A DNA stretch of 64,000 nt. Origin: Leucaena leucocephala (lineage: Eukaryota > Streptophyta > Magnoliopsida > Fabales > Fabaceae). Made by a program: the position numbers and the translations under genes. How positions within the stretch are numbered: the first letter of the stretch is position 1; the number at the start of each line of letters is the position of its first letter. Of the stretch, positions 1 through 10,375 are shown in pieces. The notes under the pieces are model-generated. The model was given only the letters and a program-made list of their open reading frames with translations, made no database searches and had not been told where the DNA came from. The DNA is taken from positions 19,524,568-19,588,567 of the forward strand of contig CM073538.1 of NCBI GenBank assembly GCA_037074615.1, given 5' to 3'.

Positions 1-250
1 TGAATTGACTATATAATTTATATGTGAGTGCAATAAGTTACTAGGCTAGTTGACTATATAGTATATATACTTCAAATATATTGATTAATCATTTACTGTA
101 GCTCAATTAAATGCAAAATTAGTGCTTCATATAAAGAAAAGTGGTTATGAAAATAGGGAAGCGAAATACAGAGAAGGAAAAGGCGAAGAAAGCTAAAAAT
201 AGAGGAATTAGGTGTTAAGAAGATCGGAAGTGAAGGCTTCCTGGCCTTCA
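1..250. other. Unassigned DNA upstream of the Copia-1 primer site
   Basis: The 5' LTR of Copia-1 should lie here, because a primer-binding site starts at 252. The stretch ends in CCTTCA, like the proposed end of the 3' LTR at 7764, but the rest does not resemble that LTR by eye. Arms at 162-176 and 285-300 are inverted copies of each other (one base extra), spanning the primer site. The 5' LTR is therefore either highly diverged, replaced or mostly outside the window. Confidence 0.4.
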
Positions 251-251
251 G

Positions 252-263
252 TGGCATCAGAGC
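252..263 (+). promoter_or_regulatory. Primer-binding site of Copia-1 (initiator tRNA-Met type)
   Basis: TGGCATCAGAGC matches 11 of 12 bases of TGGTATCAGAGC, the usual plant copia primer site complementary to the 3' end of initiator tRNA-Met. It primes minus-strand cDNA synthesis. The one mismatch is T to C. It sits one base after a CCTTCA terminus. Confidence 0.65.
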
Positions 264-568
264 ATGGTTATTCGCTTCCGCATGCTTCTCTGTATTTTCG
301 TTTTTTCCTGGTTATGCACTGTTCTGTTGCATATATGTATCTTAAAGTGTTCGTTTAGTGATAATATGAATAGAACATGCATTTAAACGATAAAGAGAAG
401 CATTTTCAACGTAAATCGAATTGAAAATTTTCGTTTTTTGAAATTGGGTCATTAGAAAACAGAGGATTTAGGATTTAAAAATGATCCCATTGTGTAGAGC
501 ACGAAAAAACGATGGAAAATGACTCCAAGAACATCAAAATCGGACGTCGGACGGATAAGTTATGGGTG

Positions 569-907
569 AAAAACGAGTCGGATCGTCGGACCCGACCCGT
601 TTTCCAGTCGGGTCTGTGCAGACCCGGCTGGAGGTAGGGGATAACACTATTCATCCCCAAAATGACGCCGTTTTGCCTCTTATTTAAAAAAAAAATCCCG
701 CGACACTGTTTACGGCAGACTGGGCTGCGTCCAGCCCAGTCACAAAAAAAAAAAAAGAAGTTTGGGCTTCAAGAGGCCCAGAGTAAAAAAAAAACAAAAA
801 GAAAAAAAAATTCGTTTTTTCTTTAAAAATAAAAAAAATATTATTTTGGAGAAATTCTGGTAGCGACACGTGGCAGCACCAGAATGGCGCGTGCAGTACA
901 TGCGCCA
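569..907 (+). other. Cluster of GC-rich hairpins in the Copia-1 leader
   Basis: At least six inverted repeats follow each other: 570-603 (arms of about 12), 604-631 (arms of 13 with one mismatch, 2-base loop), 718-741 (perfect 10-bp stem, 4-base loop), 763-780 (8-bp stem with one wobble), 854-885 (perfect 8-bp outer stem) and 885-907 (TGGCGC against GCGCCA). The first three are unusually GC-rich for this window. Structured leaders act in packaging, dimerisation or internal initiation in retroelements; a role here is inference. Confidence 0.6.
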
Positions 908-1234
908 GAGCCGAGAGTGGGCTTCGTTCAGATTTTTTTAATTTTTCTGATTTTTTCCTTCTTGGGGCGTGTGAGGGAGCGTGGGACCTCCGATTGAGGT
1001 GCGGTTTATTCCTAAAAATCCCTAAAATCAAGATCTTTATTTAGACATATAATTTGCCTAAATTGGAAGACAATTCTGGAACTATTTATGAATATTCAGT
1101 GTATTTTCTGGCATTTTTTTGTGTTTAAAAGATTCCAGAAAATTATGATAATTAATATGTGTTATTATTTAGGTAAAAATGACTTCATCTAGCACTAAAT
1201 TTCTGGATATACTTTAAATAATGATATCTCATTT

Positions 1235-1792
1235 TTGGATGAGTTCAATAACCTAGAGGAAAACCTTCAAGAGGATCCCGATGGGGAACTTGAGGAGGAC
1301 CCAGAGCAAGATCTTGATAACCTTTCTGAAGAAGACCCAGAGGAATTGATGGAAGAAGTTCCACAAGAGGAACCAGAAGAAAGAGATGATTCCGGACCGT
1401 GCTCGGAAACATTATTCCCCATCGAACCACTTCCTCTACAGCCTTTAATGATGTCTTCAGATTTAAACTCCAAGAGGGAGCCTACTCTTAACGGTGAATC
1501 TTAAATTGAGGATAGAGATGAAGTTAACTAACCTCTTACCCCTATTTTGGCCATGAACATAGCTGAAAGAGATGCAGCTATGTTAGCAAACATGAAATGT
1601 ATTAATGGCTTCATTGGAAAATACATTGAAGGCATGACAGATAAGAAGCATACTGAATTCTATTTAAAAGTCATAATGGAATTTATAAGAGCCACAAGAG
1701 TTAGAGGAAAGCCCAATGCAGGACGCATCAGAAAGAAAAATTGGCTTACAAGAATAGAATTTGTATCTAACCTCGTGAGCTTAAGAAGCTAA
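1235..1792 (+). pseudogene. Extra acidic ORF upstream of gag in Copia-1, broken
   Basis: One reading frame runs from about 1202 to 1792 with only two stops, at 1502 and 1529, both TAA, one C-to-T change from CAA. Without an ATG in frame, the N terminus probably came from the ATG at 1179, which is in another frame and needs one frameshift near 1215. The first 50 or so residues are very acidic, rich in EEDPE-type repeats; the C-terminal 80 residues are mixed and basic, ending near RIRKKNW. I do not recognise a domain. It precedes gag by about 500 bp and shares the frame of the main gag-pol body. It could be an additional ORF of this lineage or chance. Confidence 0.4.
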
Positions 1793-2289
1793 GAAAAGCA
1801 ATGTTAGAATATTGTAAAACTCATATTAAATAATGTAAGTTTGTACTTTAATTTCCATTGCTTTACTTTGTTAAAGACATGCTTTTATACTCTTTCTTTG
1901 TAAAGACTTATTATTATTACATGTCTTGTATGCAAGAGAAACATGCTTCATTTTAATTCTTTATATGTTATGATTCATGTATATTTTTTTTATAAGTGGG
2001 AGGTTTTTTAGATGATGAGTATTCTGAAAAGCAATATTTCATAAGAAAAGTACTTATATTAATTTTGATAGAGAATGATGGCGTTGCTAGTGCTTGTGTG
2101 ATGGGAGGTACAAATGTATTCTCCTGATCATGGGTCTAGTGATATTATTATTTTCCGATCAAAAAAATTAATAAAAGTACATGACATTGTATACTTTACA
2201 TGTGCTATATATATGTAAAATTCACTTAAATGTTCTATGGTTCAATAAATTAATGTGGGAAAGGTTTGTCACAGAACCGATATTGAACA

Positions 2290-5200
2290 ATGGCATCAAA
2301 GAACATTATTGCTGAATTAAACAAGGGAAAAACTCAACGGGGACAACTGGGATATTTGGCACTGAAAGGTCTAATATATTCTAAAAGAATAGGATGCTAT
2401 TGAGCCATTAACAATGGCCATGGTAGAACCTGAGGCTGGCAATACGGCCCAGCACAGGAGAGACCAGGAAGCTTACCAATCCTGGAAAAAGAAGAATAGC
2501 ATTGCAAGAATCACTCTATTGAGCGCAATGGCTGATGACTTAATGTGTGAGTTTGAGACACACAGAACAGCACAGGCAATGTGGATTGCCTTAAAGGATA
2601 AGTTTGGAGGAGTGTCCACGACTAAGCTTAGAAGGTTGACGATTAAATTCGATACCTATAAGCTAAAACCAAACAATCCTATGAGGCAACATCTAAGAGA
2701 GATGTCCACAATGATCCGTGAACTGAAGGAATCCGGACATAATCTATCTGACGAACAGCAAGTGCAGGATGTCATCAGATCACTCCCTGCCAGTTGGGAG
2801 CACATGAAAGTTAATCTGACCCATAATGAAAATATCATTACTTTCAGTGATGTAGCTAAGCATTTGGAGCTAGAGGATGAACGTCTGGAGGCTTATAAAG
2901 CCACTGGACAAGCCTATTTGACCGAAGGTGCTGGTCCTTCCCAATCAAAGCCTGAATCTAAAAAGGGTAAGAAATCTCATAAAAATGGGAAGAGAGGCGG
3001 TCCTCCACCCAAGAAGGGCAAGCAACAGTTCAAGAAGAAGGGAAAGAAAGGAGGCAAGAAAAAGTTAGACCTAAAGAAGGTCAAATGCTTTGCCTGCCAG
3101 AAAATGGGACATTTCGCACGTGACTGTTCTAAACAGGCTGAGAGCGAAAAGGTAACAGTGAATTATGTGAATTCGCATGTCTCATTTGTTTCTAGCACTG
3201 TTTTTCTGACAGAACCTATTTCTTTTTCTTGGATTATTGACTCAGGCTCCACAGAACACGTAAGTCGAGATCGAGGATCTTTCGTGGAATACCGTCGGTT
3301 GCCATATCAAAGCAAGTGGCTTTTCGTTGGCAATAATGCAAGGATCGAGGTTCGAGGCATTGGCACTTGCAAACTAGTTTTGCGTAGTGGAAAAACCTTG
3401 ATACTGCATGATGTGCTTCATGCTCCTGACATCCAACGGAATTTAATTTCTATAATTTGCTTACTAGACTTTGGGTTTAATGTAAACTTTCATGATAAAG
3501 TTGCAGACATTTGTAGCAACTCAATATCTTATGGTTCAGCTTTTCGGTTTCAAAGCTTCTTTATTTTGGATCTTGCTAATGATTTTAATGTTCATGATTG
3601 CTTTGCTATTACTTCAAATAATCCTGATATGAATATTTGGCATGCTAGACTAGGACATATTAATCAAAATAGAATGATTAAACTGGCTAAAGAAGGCTTG
3701 TTGGGGGTGATCCCTAACATGGATATGTCATTATGCGAAAGTTGTCTAGCTGGTAAGGCTACCAGGAAACCATTCGGTAAGGGAATACGAGCTGAAAACC
3801 CATTGCAATTAATCCATTCTGACATTTGCGGTCCAATGAGTGTGAGGGCAAGACACGGAGCTTGGTATTTCATTACCTTTATTGATGATTTTTCATGATA
3901 TGGTCATGTCTATTTGATTTCACATAAGTCTGAGGCACTAGAGTGTTTTAGACGATACGTGAATGAAGTAGAGAATCAAATGGACAAAAGAATCAAGGCA
4001 TTACGCACTGATCGAGGTCGTGAATACCTTTCAGATCAATTCAAACAGCTCTGTGAAGAAAAAGGGATTATTAGGCAACTAACTATCCCTGGCACACCTC
4101 AACAGAATGGGGTTGCCGAAAGAAGAAACAGAACTCTTCTAGACATGGTTAGGTCTATGATGGCTCAGGAAAACCTTCAAATTTCATATTGGGGTGATGC
4201 TTTATTGACAGCAACCTTCATACTTAACCGTGTGCCCTCAAAATCAGTCACTTCCACACCCTACGAGTTATGGACTAAATGTCAGCCAGATCTAACCATC
4301 CTTAGACCTTGGGGCTCGGCGGCATACATCCATGACAATTCTCATAGACATGGGAAACTAGGTCCTAGAGGGAAGAAATATATTTTTATAAGGTACTCTG
4401 AACCCTCAAAAGGATATGTATTCATAAGTGAAATTGAAGATGGAACAGCGACTGAAACAGAATCAAGAGATGCTGTATTTATTGAGACGGAGTTTCCCAG
4501 TAGGGGAGATGTTGACCGCACTGTATCTCTTTATGAGACTCAAGAACAGGACAGTGCAGAACAAATTGACAAACCAGAATCGTCTAGGCATGTCAATCTG
4601 AGTGGGAGCCAAGAATGGTCAACACAAAGACCGAAACAAATGAGAAAAGATAAGCAAATTGCTCCTACCAGAAAGAGTAATAGGGAAAGTGTTCCAAAGA
4701 GACGCTTCCAAATAGAAGGAGAAGCATTCTTAGTTACTCCAGAAGGGGATGATGAACCCCGCACTGTTCATGAGGCCTTAACAAGTCCTGTAATGGAGGA
4801 ATGGAAGAAAGCAATGAAAGAGGAAATGGACTCAATGATGAAAAATCAAGTTTGGGAATTGGTTGATCTGCCAAAAGGGCGTAAAGCCATTGGGAACAAG
4901 TAGGTTCTCAAAATCAAAAGAAAGGTAGACGGATCAATTGACAAATTCAAAGCTCGATTGGTTGCAAAGGGATATACCCAACAGGAAGGTATAGATTATG
5001 AGGATACTTTTTCACCTGTTGTGCGCTTCAATTCAATAAGACTTATTCTGGCAATAGTAAACAGTTTAAACTTAGAGTTACATCAAATGGATGTAAAAAC
5101 TACATTTCTGAATGGTGATCTGGATGAAGAAATCTATATGGAACAACCAATAGGTTTCATAGAAAAAGGGTTTGAACACAAGAAGTGTAAACTCAAAAGA

Positions 5201-6319
5201 TCCATTTATGGATTAAAACAGTCATCTAGACAGTGGTACTTGAGGTTTCACAAGGCGATTACCTCATATAACTTCCAGATGATAGAGGAAGACCACTGTG
5301 TCTACGTTAAGCGGTTTAAGGGTAACTTTGTGATATTATCCTTATACGTGGACGATATACTATTAACCGGAAATAGTCTTAACTCTGTGATAGCTATTAA
5401 AGAATGGCTTTCATCAAATTTTGAGATGAAAGACATGGGTGAAGCAGAATACATACTTGGAGTCAAGATTCAAAGGAATCGTTCCAAGAGAATCCTCACT
5501 ATTTCACAAGAGAATTATATCAATAAAATACTTGAGCGATTCAATATGAGTGAATGCAAACCCATGGATATCCCTGTGGCCACTGGAGTGGCCTTGAGTT
5601 CTGACATGTGTCCCAAAATTGAATCAGATAAAAAGCAAATGGAAAGAGTTCCATATGCAAGTGCCGTTAGTAGCCTGATGTATGCAATGATGTGTACAAG
5701 ACCAGATATTTGTTATGCCGTAGGGCTGGTTAGTAGATTCCAGTCTAACCCTGGTGAGAAACACTGGAAAGCAGTGAAAAGGATCTTGAGATACTTAAAG
5801 GACACAGTTGACTATGCATTGTGTTATCAAGGAAGCGATCTACGCCTAATCAGATATTTCGATGCTGATATAGGCGATGATGAAGAAGAACGAAGATCAA
5901 CTTCAGGATACACCTTCTTGCTTAACAACGGTGCCATATGTTAGAGTAGTAAGAAGCAAACGTGCATTGCTTTACACTCTATGGAAGCTGAGTTTGTGGC
6001 ATGCACTGCAGCAGCGCAAGAGGCTGTTTGGCTGAAGAGATTTATCGAGCACCTAGGATTTGGGAACGAGAGTACCAATCCGGTGTTGATACACTGTGAC
6101 AATACTGCAGCTATAGCCTACACTAAAGACCCTAAGTATCACAGTAAGACCAAACACATTGATATAAAATATAACTTTGTGAGGGATTATATAGCACAGA
6201 AAATTGTAACTGTATAATACATTTCAACCAAGTGTATGGTTGCAGATCCCCTAACCAAGCCAATAGGTAAAGAAACATTTGAGAAACATGTAAAAGCCAT
6301 TGGCATGTTAAAAATATAA
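2290..6319 (+). pseudogene. Copia-1 gag-pol polyprotein, inactivated
   Basis: Gag starts at the ATG at 2290, passes one frameshift near 2327, and then stays in one frame to the stop at 6317. Visible parts: a Gag zinc knuckle CFACQKMGHFARDC (about 3089-3130); aspartic protease WIIDSGS (about 3231); integrase with the H-H-C-C finger (HARLGH, CESC) and a D-D-E set ending in AERRNR (about 3640-4130); reverse transcriptase with YVDD (about 5345); RNase H region with DAD (about 5862). Premature stops lie at 2363, 2372, 2390, 3896, 4901, 5942 and 6215. The extents of the open pieces are 2414-3898, 3914-4903, 4958-5944 and 5981-6217. In life the protein would copy and integrate the element; this copy cannot make it. 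Confidence 0.9.
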
Positions 6320-7417
6320 AGTTACAGACTGTATGTAATACTTTTATTTTTATTAATGATATCATGTCATTTATTATTACTTATATGTCTGGGTAAAAGT
6401 ATACAATGTCTAGTATATCGTACAGGTTGAAAGAGGTAGCTCTCTCACACGAGCAACCGCCTTTAATGCTATAGAAGCGTTCAAAGATGAGACATGTATT
6501 CACCAGTAAAACAACAAGAGTGCTGATATGGTAGAGAAGAAACACAATAAGTGTCGCCTTGGCTTAAAAGTGCAGTGAGTCGAGATGAGATCCATGAGTA
6601 AGGGTATGGATCGAACAATGGATTCCCACATCCATAAAACCTGTTGCCAGATGACAAATTCTTCAAATATTAACGTCATATTATGTGAATATAATTGAAG
6701 AGTTTGGGTTTAGATACTGAATGTCTAGACTTAAATCTGTACGGTGTGATTGATAGAATCAAAACGACGTACACTCTTTAAGGATAAGAGGAACACCGTA
6801 ACATGTGATTCATACCACATGTGCTAAAGAACTGCAAATGGAAAGCAAGTGAATAAATCCCTGCTTCATTGTTGTGTGAGTTCCAGAAAGGTATAATCCT
6901 TTCATTAATGTCATTTGACTTTGACAATATTATGGAGGTATGTTTCAGTGATTGCTACTTTGGTATATGTCATGTGGTCAAATTATATATGAACCAAAGG
7001 TATTATGCTAGGAAAGCGGTTGATTCATATCAAAATGATATATGGGCGAAAGAAAGATTGCCAGAATATACATATCCATGCTAGTGTCTTTGACCGGTCC
7101 CTTGTGATATTATTTTGTTAATTTCATAAGTGTGGATACTATGCATAAGTGGAGGCTATCTGAGTTGTATACTAACTCAAGAGGGATTAGATTAGCCATG
7201 AGAAAAGTGTATATGGGAAAATCTAGGACATTCAAGGCACTATAATTTATTTGATCGAGCTGCACTAAAGGGTTGCTTTGTGCTGGTCTCTGTAAAGGGG
7301 ATTTCTAGTACAAACACCCAAAAGGAGACGTCATGCCTATACGGTCACGGCAAAGCACCTAGTATGAAAGAAGGAAGAAAATGAGATTTGAGTCATAATA
7401 TCTAATCCACCATGTGT
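6320..7417 (+). other. Untranslated 3' region of Copia-1
   Basis: About 1.1 kb separates the pol stop from the polypurine tract, longer than in compact copia elements. The longest frame (6869-7084, 71 codons, TTG start) has no recognisable domain, and no env-like ORF is visible. Confidence 0.45.
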
Positions 7418-7427
7418 GAGTGGGAGA
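7418..7427 (+). promoter_or_regulatory. Polypurine tract of Copia-1
   Basis: GAGTGGGAGA directly precedes the TGT that opens the 3' LTR. The GTGGGAGA core is typical of plant copia elements and primes plus-strand DNA synthesis; Copia-2 in this window has the related AAGTGGGAGG in the same place. Confidence 0.65.
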
Positions 7428-7764
7428 TGTAAGGAAACGGGCTATCCACCCATGGTGGATCAGACTCGACTGGAAAAATGGAGAGCCGAGAGGAGCAGTT
7501 GAAGGGGGTGTTTTGAATTCAAAACAGAGGGAGTTAGATACAGTTATCTAACTCCCCTCCCACAGGCTATATATATGTATATACACAGACATAAATGGGT
7601 GTGTGGCAGAACATATACTTCTCTGTTTTCTGACGCTCTATTTCTGCATTTTCTTCCGGTGCATTTGTTGTGAAAACGAACCAGAGTCCATACAGGATAC
7701 TCCGGTTACGTATGGGTATCTAGTGTATCAAGAAAACGATTCCAGGTACACCCGAAAACCTTCA
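7428..7764 (+). repeat. 3' LTR of Copia-1
   Basis: The start TGTAAGG follows the polypurine tract and the proposed end is ACCTTCA, giving imperfect inverted termini of TG...CA type and a length of 337 bp. Inside are a 16-bp palindrome (7510-7525), a 12-bp-stem hairpin (7529-7556) and a TATA-like run at 7568-7577. No partner LTR could be aligned in the window, so the right edge is an inference from the termini. The end lies 204 bp before the NHL start codon. Confidence 0.6.
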
Positions 7765-7868
7765 GGAAGAAACACAAAAATATAGTGGCCATTATTTATC
7801 GGGTTTTGTTTTCCATGCTGTAATCTCTCTCCCTCCCTCTGTTTCTCTGCCTTTCTCTCTCCTATCCT

Positions 7869-8006
7869 ATGAACTTCTCCTATACAAAACTCGTTCATGA
7901 CGAAGAAGACGCTGCTGCTTCAGCCTCCCCTCCACCATTAACCATCGCCATAGCTTCTCCGTTTGCCCATGGAAGGGCAGCTCCAGCCAACCGCCGCCAT
8001 AGATGA
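7869..8006 (+). other. Upstream ORF overlapping the NHL start
   Basis: An ATG at 7869 opens a 45-codon frame that ends at 8004-8006, 35 bp inside the NHL coding region and in a different frame. It follows a CT-rich stretch (7825-7868) that looks like a plant 5' UTR. If the transcript starts upstream, scanning ribosomes would meet this ATG first, which would lower NHL translation. No domain is recognisable in the peptide. Confidence 0.35.
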
Positions 8007-8730
8007 ACACCATGCAGCCACACCCTTGCCCCTCCCTCCCGGCCGGGACCCCCACACTTACATCGTCCAAGTCCCCAAGGACCAAGTCTATCGCGTTCCT
8101 CCGCCGGAAAACGCCGCGTACGTCGAACAACAACGCCGTAACCCTATCAACAAGAAGAATCCCAACACCTGCTATAGCTCCTCCTGGTTCTTGATCTCTC
8201 TTTCCATTCTCATCTTCATTGCACTCATCATAACCGCCTTGTATTTCATCTTCAAGCCCAAGCTTCCTCAGTTTTCCATCACCAAATTCGACGTTAAGAA
8301 GCCTCCAACGACCAAGAAGAACGCGCATTGGGTTCCTCATTATTTAGTTTCCCTGAGAGCCAAGAATCCTAATGGAAAATCTGGGCTTAGTTACGCCAAG
8401 GACGGGGATGTTTCCATGTATTATGATAGCATCAAGGTGGCCACCGGCAAGTTTCCGGGACTGAATCAGGACCCAAATGCTTCCTCTCCGGTGAAGATTG
8501 AGCTATCGGGATCAAAAGATAGGCCGTTAAATGCAGACATGCGACGGAGCATGAATTCGACGAGAAAGAGCCACGTGGCGATTTCTTTTGAGTTGGAGAT
8601 GAAACTTGAAGTGAAGGGAAAGATTGGGGGGATGAAGATTTATGGGATGAATCCGACTCTGAACTGCAAGATTAAGTTGAGTTCTTTGGGGGACGACGTT
8701 CGAGTGCTTTCACAAGAATGCAAGTCTTAA
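7969..8730 (+). CDS. NDR1/HIN1-like (LEA-2 domain) membrane protein
   Basis: Intronless, 253 aa, from the ATG at 7969 (a longer reading would need a TTG). The N-terminal cytosolic part carries YIVQVPKDQVYRVPPPENA (31-49), a signature shared with Arabidopsis NHL13-like proteins. A hydrophobic segment at 73-95 is a single membrane anchor. The remainder is a LEA-2-type domain with the NPN motif (133-135) and a YYD about 16 residues later. Family members sit in the plasma membrane with the LEA-2 domain outside and several take part in defence signalling; this protein's role is inferred from the family. No stop or frameshift is seen. The Copia-1 LTR ends 204 bp upstream, and an upstream ORF overlaps the start. 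Confidence 0.88.
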   Translation: MEGQLQPTAAIDEHHAATPLPLPPGRDPHTYIVQVPKDQVYRVPPPENAAYVEQQRRNPINKKNPNTCYSSSWFLISLSILIFIALIITALYFIFKPKLPQFSITKFDVKKPPTTKKNAHWVPHYLVSLRAKNPNGKSGLSYAKDGDVSMYYDSIKVATGKFPGLNQDPNASSPVKIELSGSKDRPLNADMRRSMNSTRKSHVAISFELEMKLEVKGKIGGMKIYGMNPTLNCKIKLSSLGDDVRVLSQECKS

Positions 8731-9044
8731 TTAATGTGAATTAATTAAGCGGATACAAATTAATTAAGCATAGAGATGATTAAGGAGAGTGATTATGATG
8801 GTGCGGGTTTTAGCCAATTGTATTTGTTGCTTAATTATAGTTTTCTGGTATTCTTTTGGATTGGCGAATTCCATCTGATTCCATGCTTTTATAATTTCTC
8901 TGTGACTTAGAGATTTTAACGTTGGTATGTTTGGAAATATAATAGGAGCATATCGATCAAATTGAATCCTCTCAGATGTGATTTACATAAGATGTCCCAA
9001 GCGCTTGAGGGTGACAATATTCAGGGCAACGAGCTTTTCATAAG

Positions 9045-9103
<59 letters not shown>

Positions 9104-10236
9104 TCTTTAGCTTGATAACTATACTTCGGTTTTTAGTACTAGCGCGTTAATTAAAAAATTAATTTTAATCTTAAATTTAACATATTTTTTATATTTATTA
9201 ATTTTTTAAATTAATTTTATTGATACTTACTCAATAATAAATAAGAGAGATATAAGGAGTTAAAGAAAATAATTAAGTTATTTTAGAAGAAAATAAATAT
9301 GATATATTAACTAATTTTTTTAATATAATTAAATTAATTATTAATTAACTTGAGATTGATAACCAATTTCAAACCCATATTTGTTTAACCTATTAACAAT
9401 GCAAATATACCTAAGGTTTTGTTTCGGATCCATTCCCTTCTGAGCTCCCATGTTATGCATTTTATAATGTTAATAAGGCAGGCCGCGTTTTGGAGGTAAA
9501 AGAGGAGTCTAGGGAAGTGAAATAGAGAGGAAAAACAATTGCCTGAACAACCTATATGCATAATTGGAAAAACAAATGGAAGGAAAATTACGCGCGTTGA
9601 AATAATCTACCTTCATTATTATCATTTATGTATAAAAGGATAAAACTATGTATGTCAAGTTACATCAAGTTCATGACTGAATTTATAAGTGCTACATTTT
9701 GACAACTACTAATAACAAAATATTATGTGTCTATATAAAAATTTATAAATATTAATTTACGTATAAGAGGTGGTACAATATTTTACTAGTATACATATAT
9801 TTTTCTAACAACTAACAATAATAAAATAATAAATTTGATTGAACAACTTGACTTAATAGATATAAGCAATTCAATATAAGTTCTATTTTTAAAACTACAA
9901 TAATACCACAATTATTTGATATACTTATTTTTTTAATATTTTAATAAATATATTTTAATTTTTTAGTCTTAATAAAAAATAAAAATTTGATGGAGAAGAG
10001 AATGGGTCTTAATTGTTCTTTTGCACTAACTGAGTTTGAAAAGAAAAACACCTATTTTTTTTTTTATTTAATCAAGCAAATAGTTTTTACCTCTTCTATA
10101 AGTGTGCTTTGTGGGATTCAAACTTTTATTCTCCTTTTTATGGAGATGATGCCACTTATCATATTAATTAACTGTTTGTTGGTAAAAAAATGCATTAATT
10201 TTTTTTTATACTCCATTCGTTTTCTTTTAAATATTT
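8731..10236. other. AT-rich intergenic DNA after the NHL gene
   Basis: No gene is visible. It holds the NHL 3' flank and an (AT)n tract at 9047-9101. Short frames here (for example 9987-10244) have low-complexity composition and no domain. Confidence 0.6.
9047..9101. repeat. (AT)n microsatellite
   Basis: An uninterrupted AT dinucleotide run of about 55 bp. Similar long runs occur at 31464-31507, 35838-35912, 40650-40676, 40998-41032 and 41764-41793. Confidence 0.9.
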
Positions 10237-10375
10237 TTTTATAAGAATTTTTAAAAAGAGATCTAACTCACTTTCAATTCAATGGCGAGGTAAAGTCTCT
10301 CTTTCTCCTATACGATACAAATGTTGGGCAAGGTGAGCCATGTATTACTTTTTGATAAAAATTTAAGTACCTACA
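10237..10375 (+). repeat. R1 dispersed repeat, copy E (partial)
   Basis: It shares with the copies near 38.5 and 43.6 kb the order: A/T run, a CTCAC-containing word, AAGTCTC, a CTCCTA-GATAC word, GGTGAGC, then a TTTAAGTACCTAC-like end. The 3' half of the unit is missing. Orientation is given as in copy B. Confidence 0.5.

Larger units (their letters stand above)
252..7764 (+). mobile_element. Copia-1: degenerate Ty1/copia LTR retrotransposon (partial)
   Basis: In order it holds a primer-binding site (252-263), a long leader (264-2289), gag-pol in the copia order protease, integrase, reverse transcriptase, RNase H (2290-6319), a 1.1-kb untranslated stretch, a polypurine tract (7418-7427) and a 3' LTR (7428-7764). 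The domain order is diagnostic of Pseudoviridae-type elements. It cannot be autonomous: the frame has one frameshift and seven stops. The 3' end lies in the promoter-proximal region of the NHL gene. The 5' LTR was not recognised, so the true left boundary is unknown. Confidence 0.78.

Noticed and set aside
1..250. 5' LTR of Copia-1
   Set aside because: Apart from the CCTTCA end it does not align by eye with the 3' LTR at 7428-7764.
684..1031. 115-codon minus-strand frame in the Copia-1 leader
   Set aside because: Runs of Phe/Lys come from homopolymer A/T tracts; the stretch is better explained by leader hairpins.
7867..8340. 157-codon frame on the minus strand opposite the NHL gene
   Set aside because: It is the antisense shadow of the NHL coding region and has no domain.
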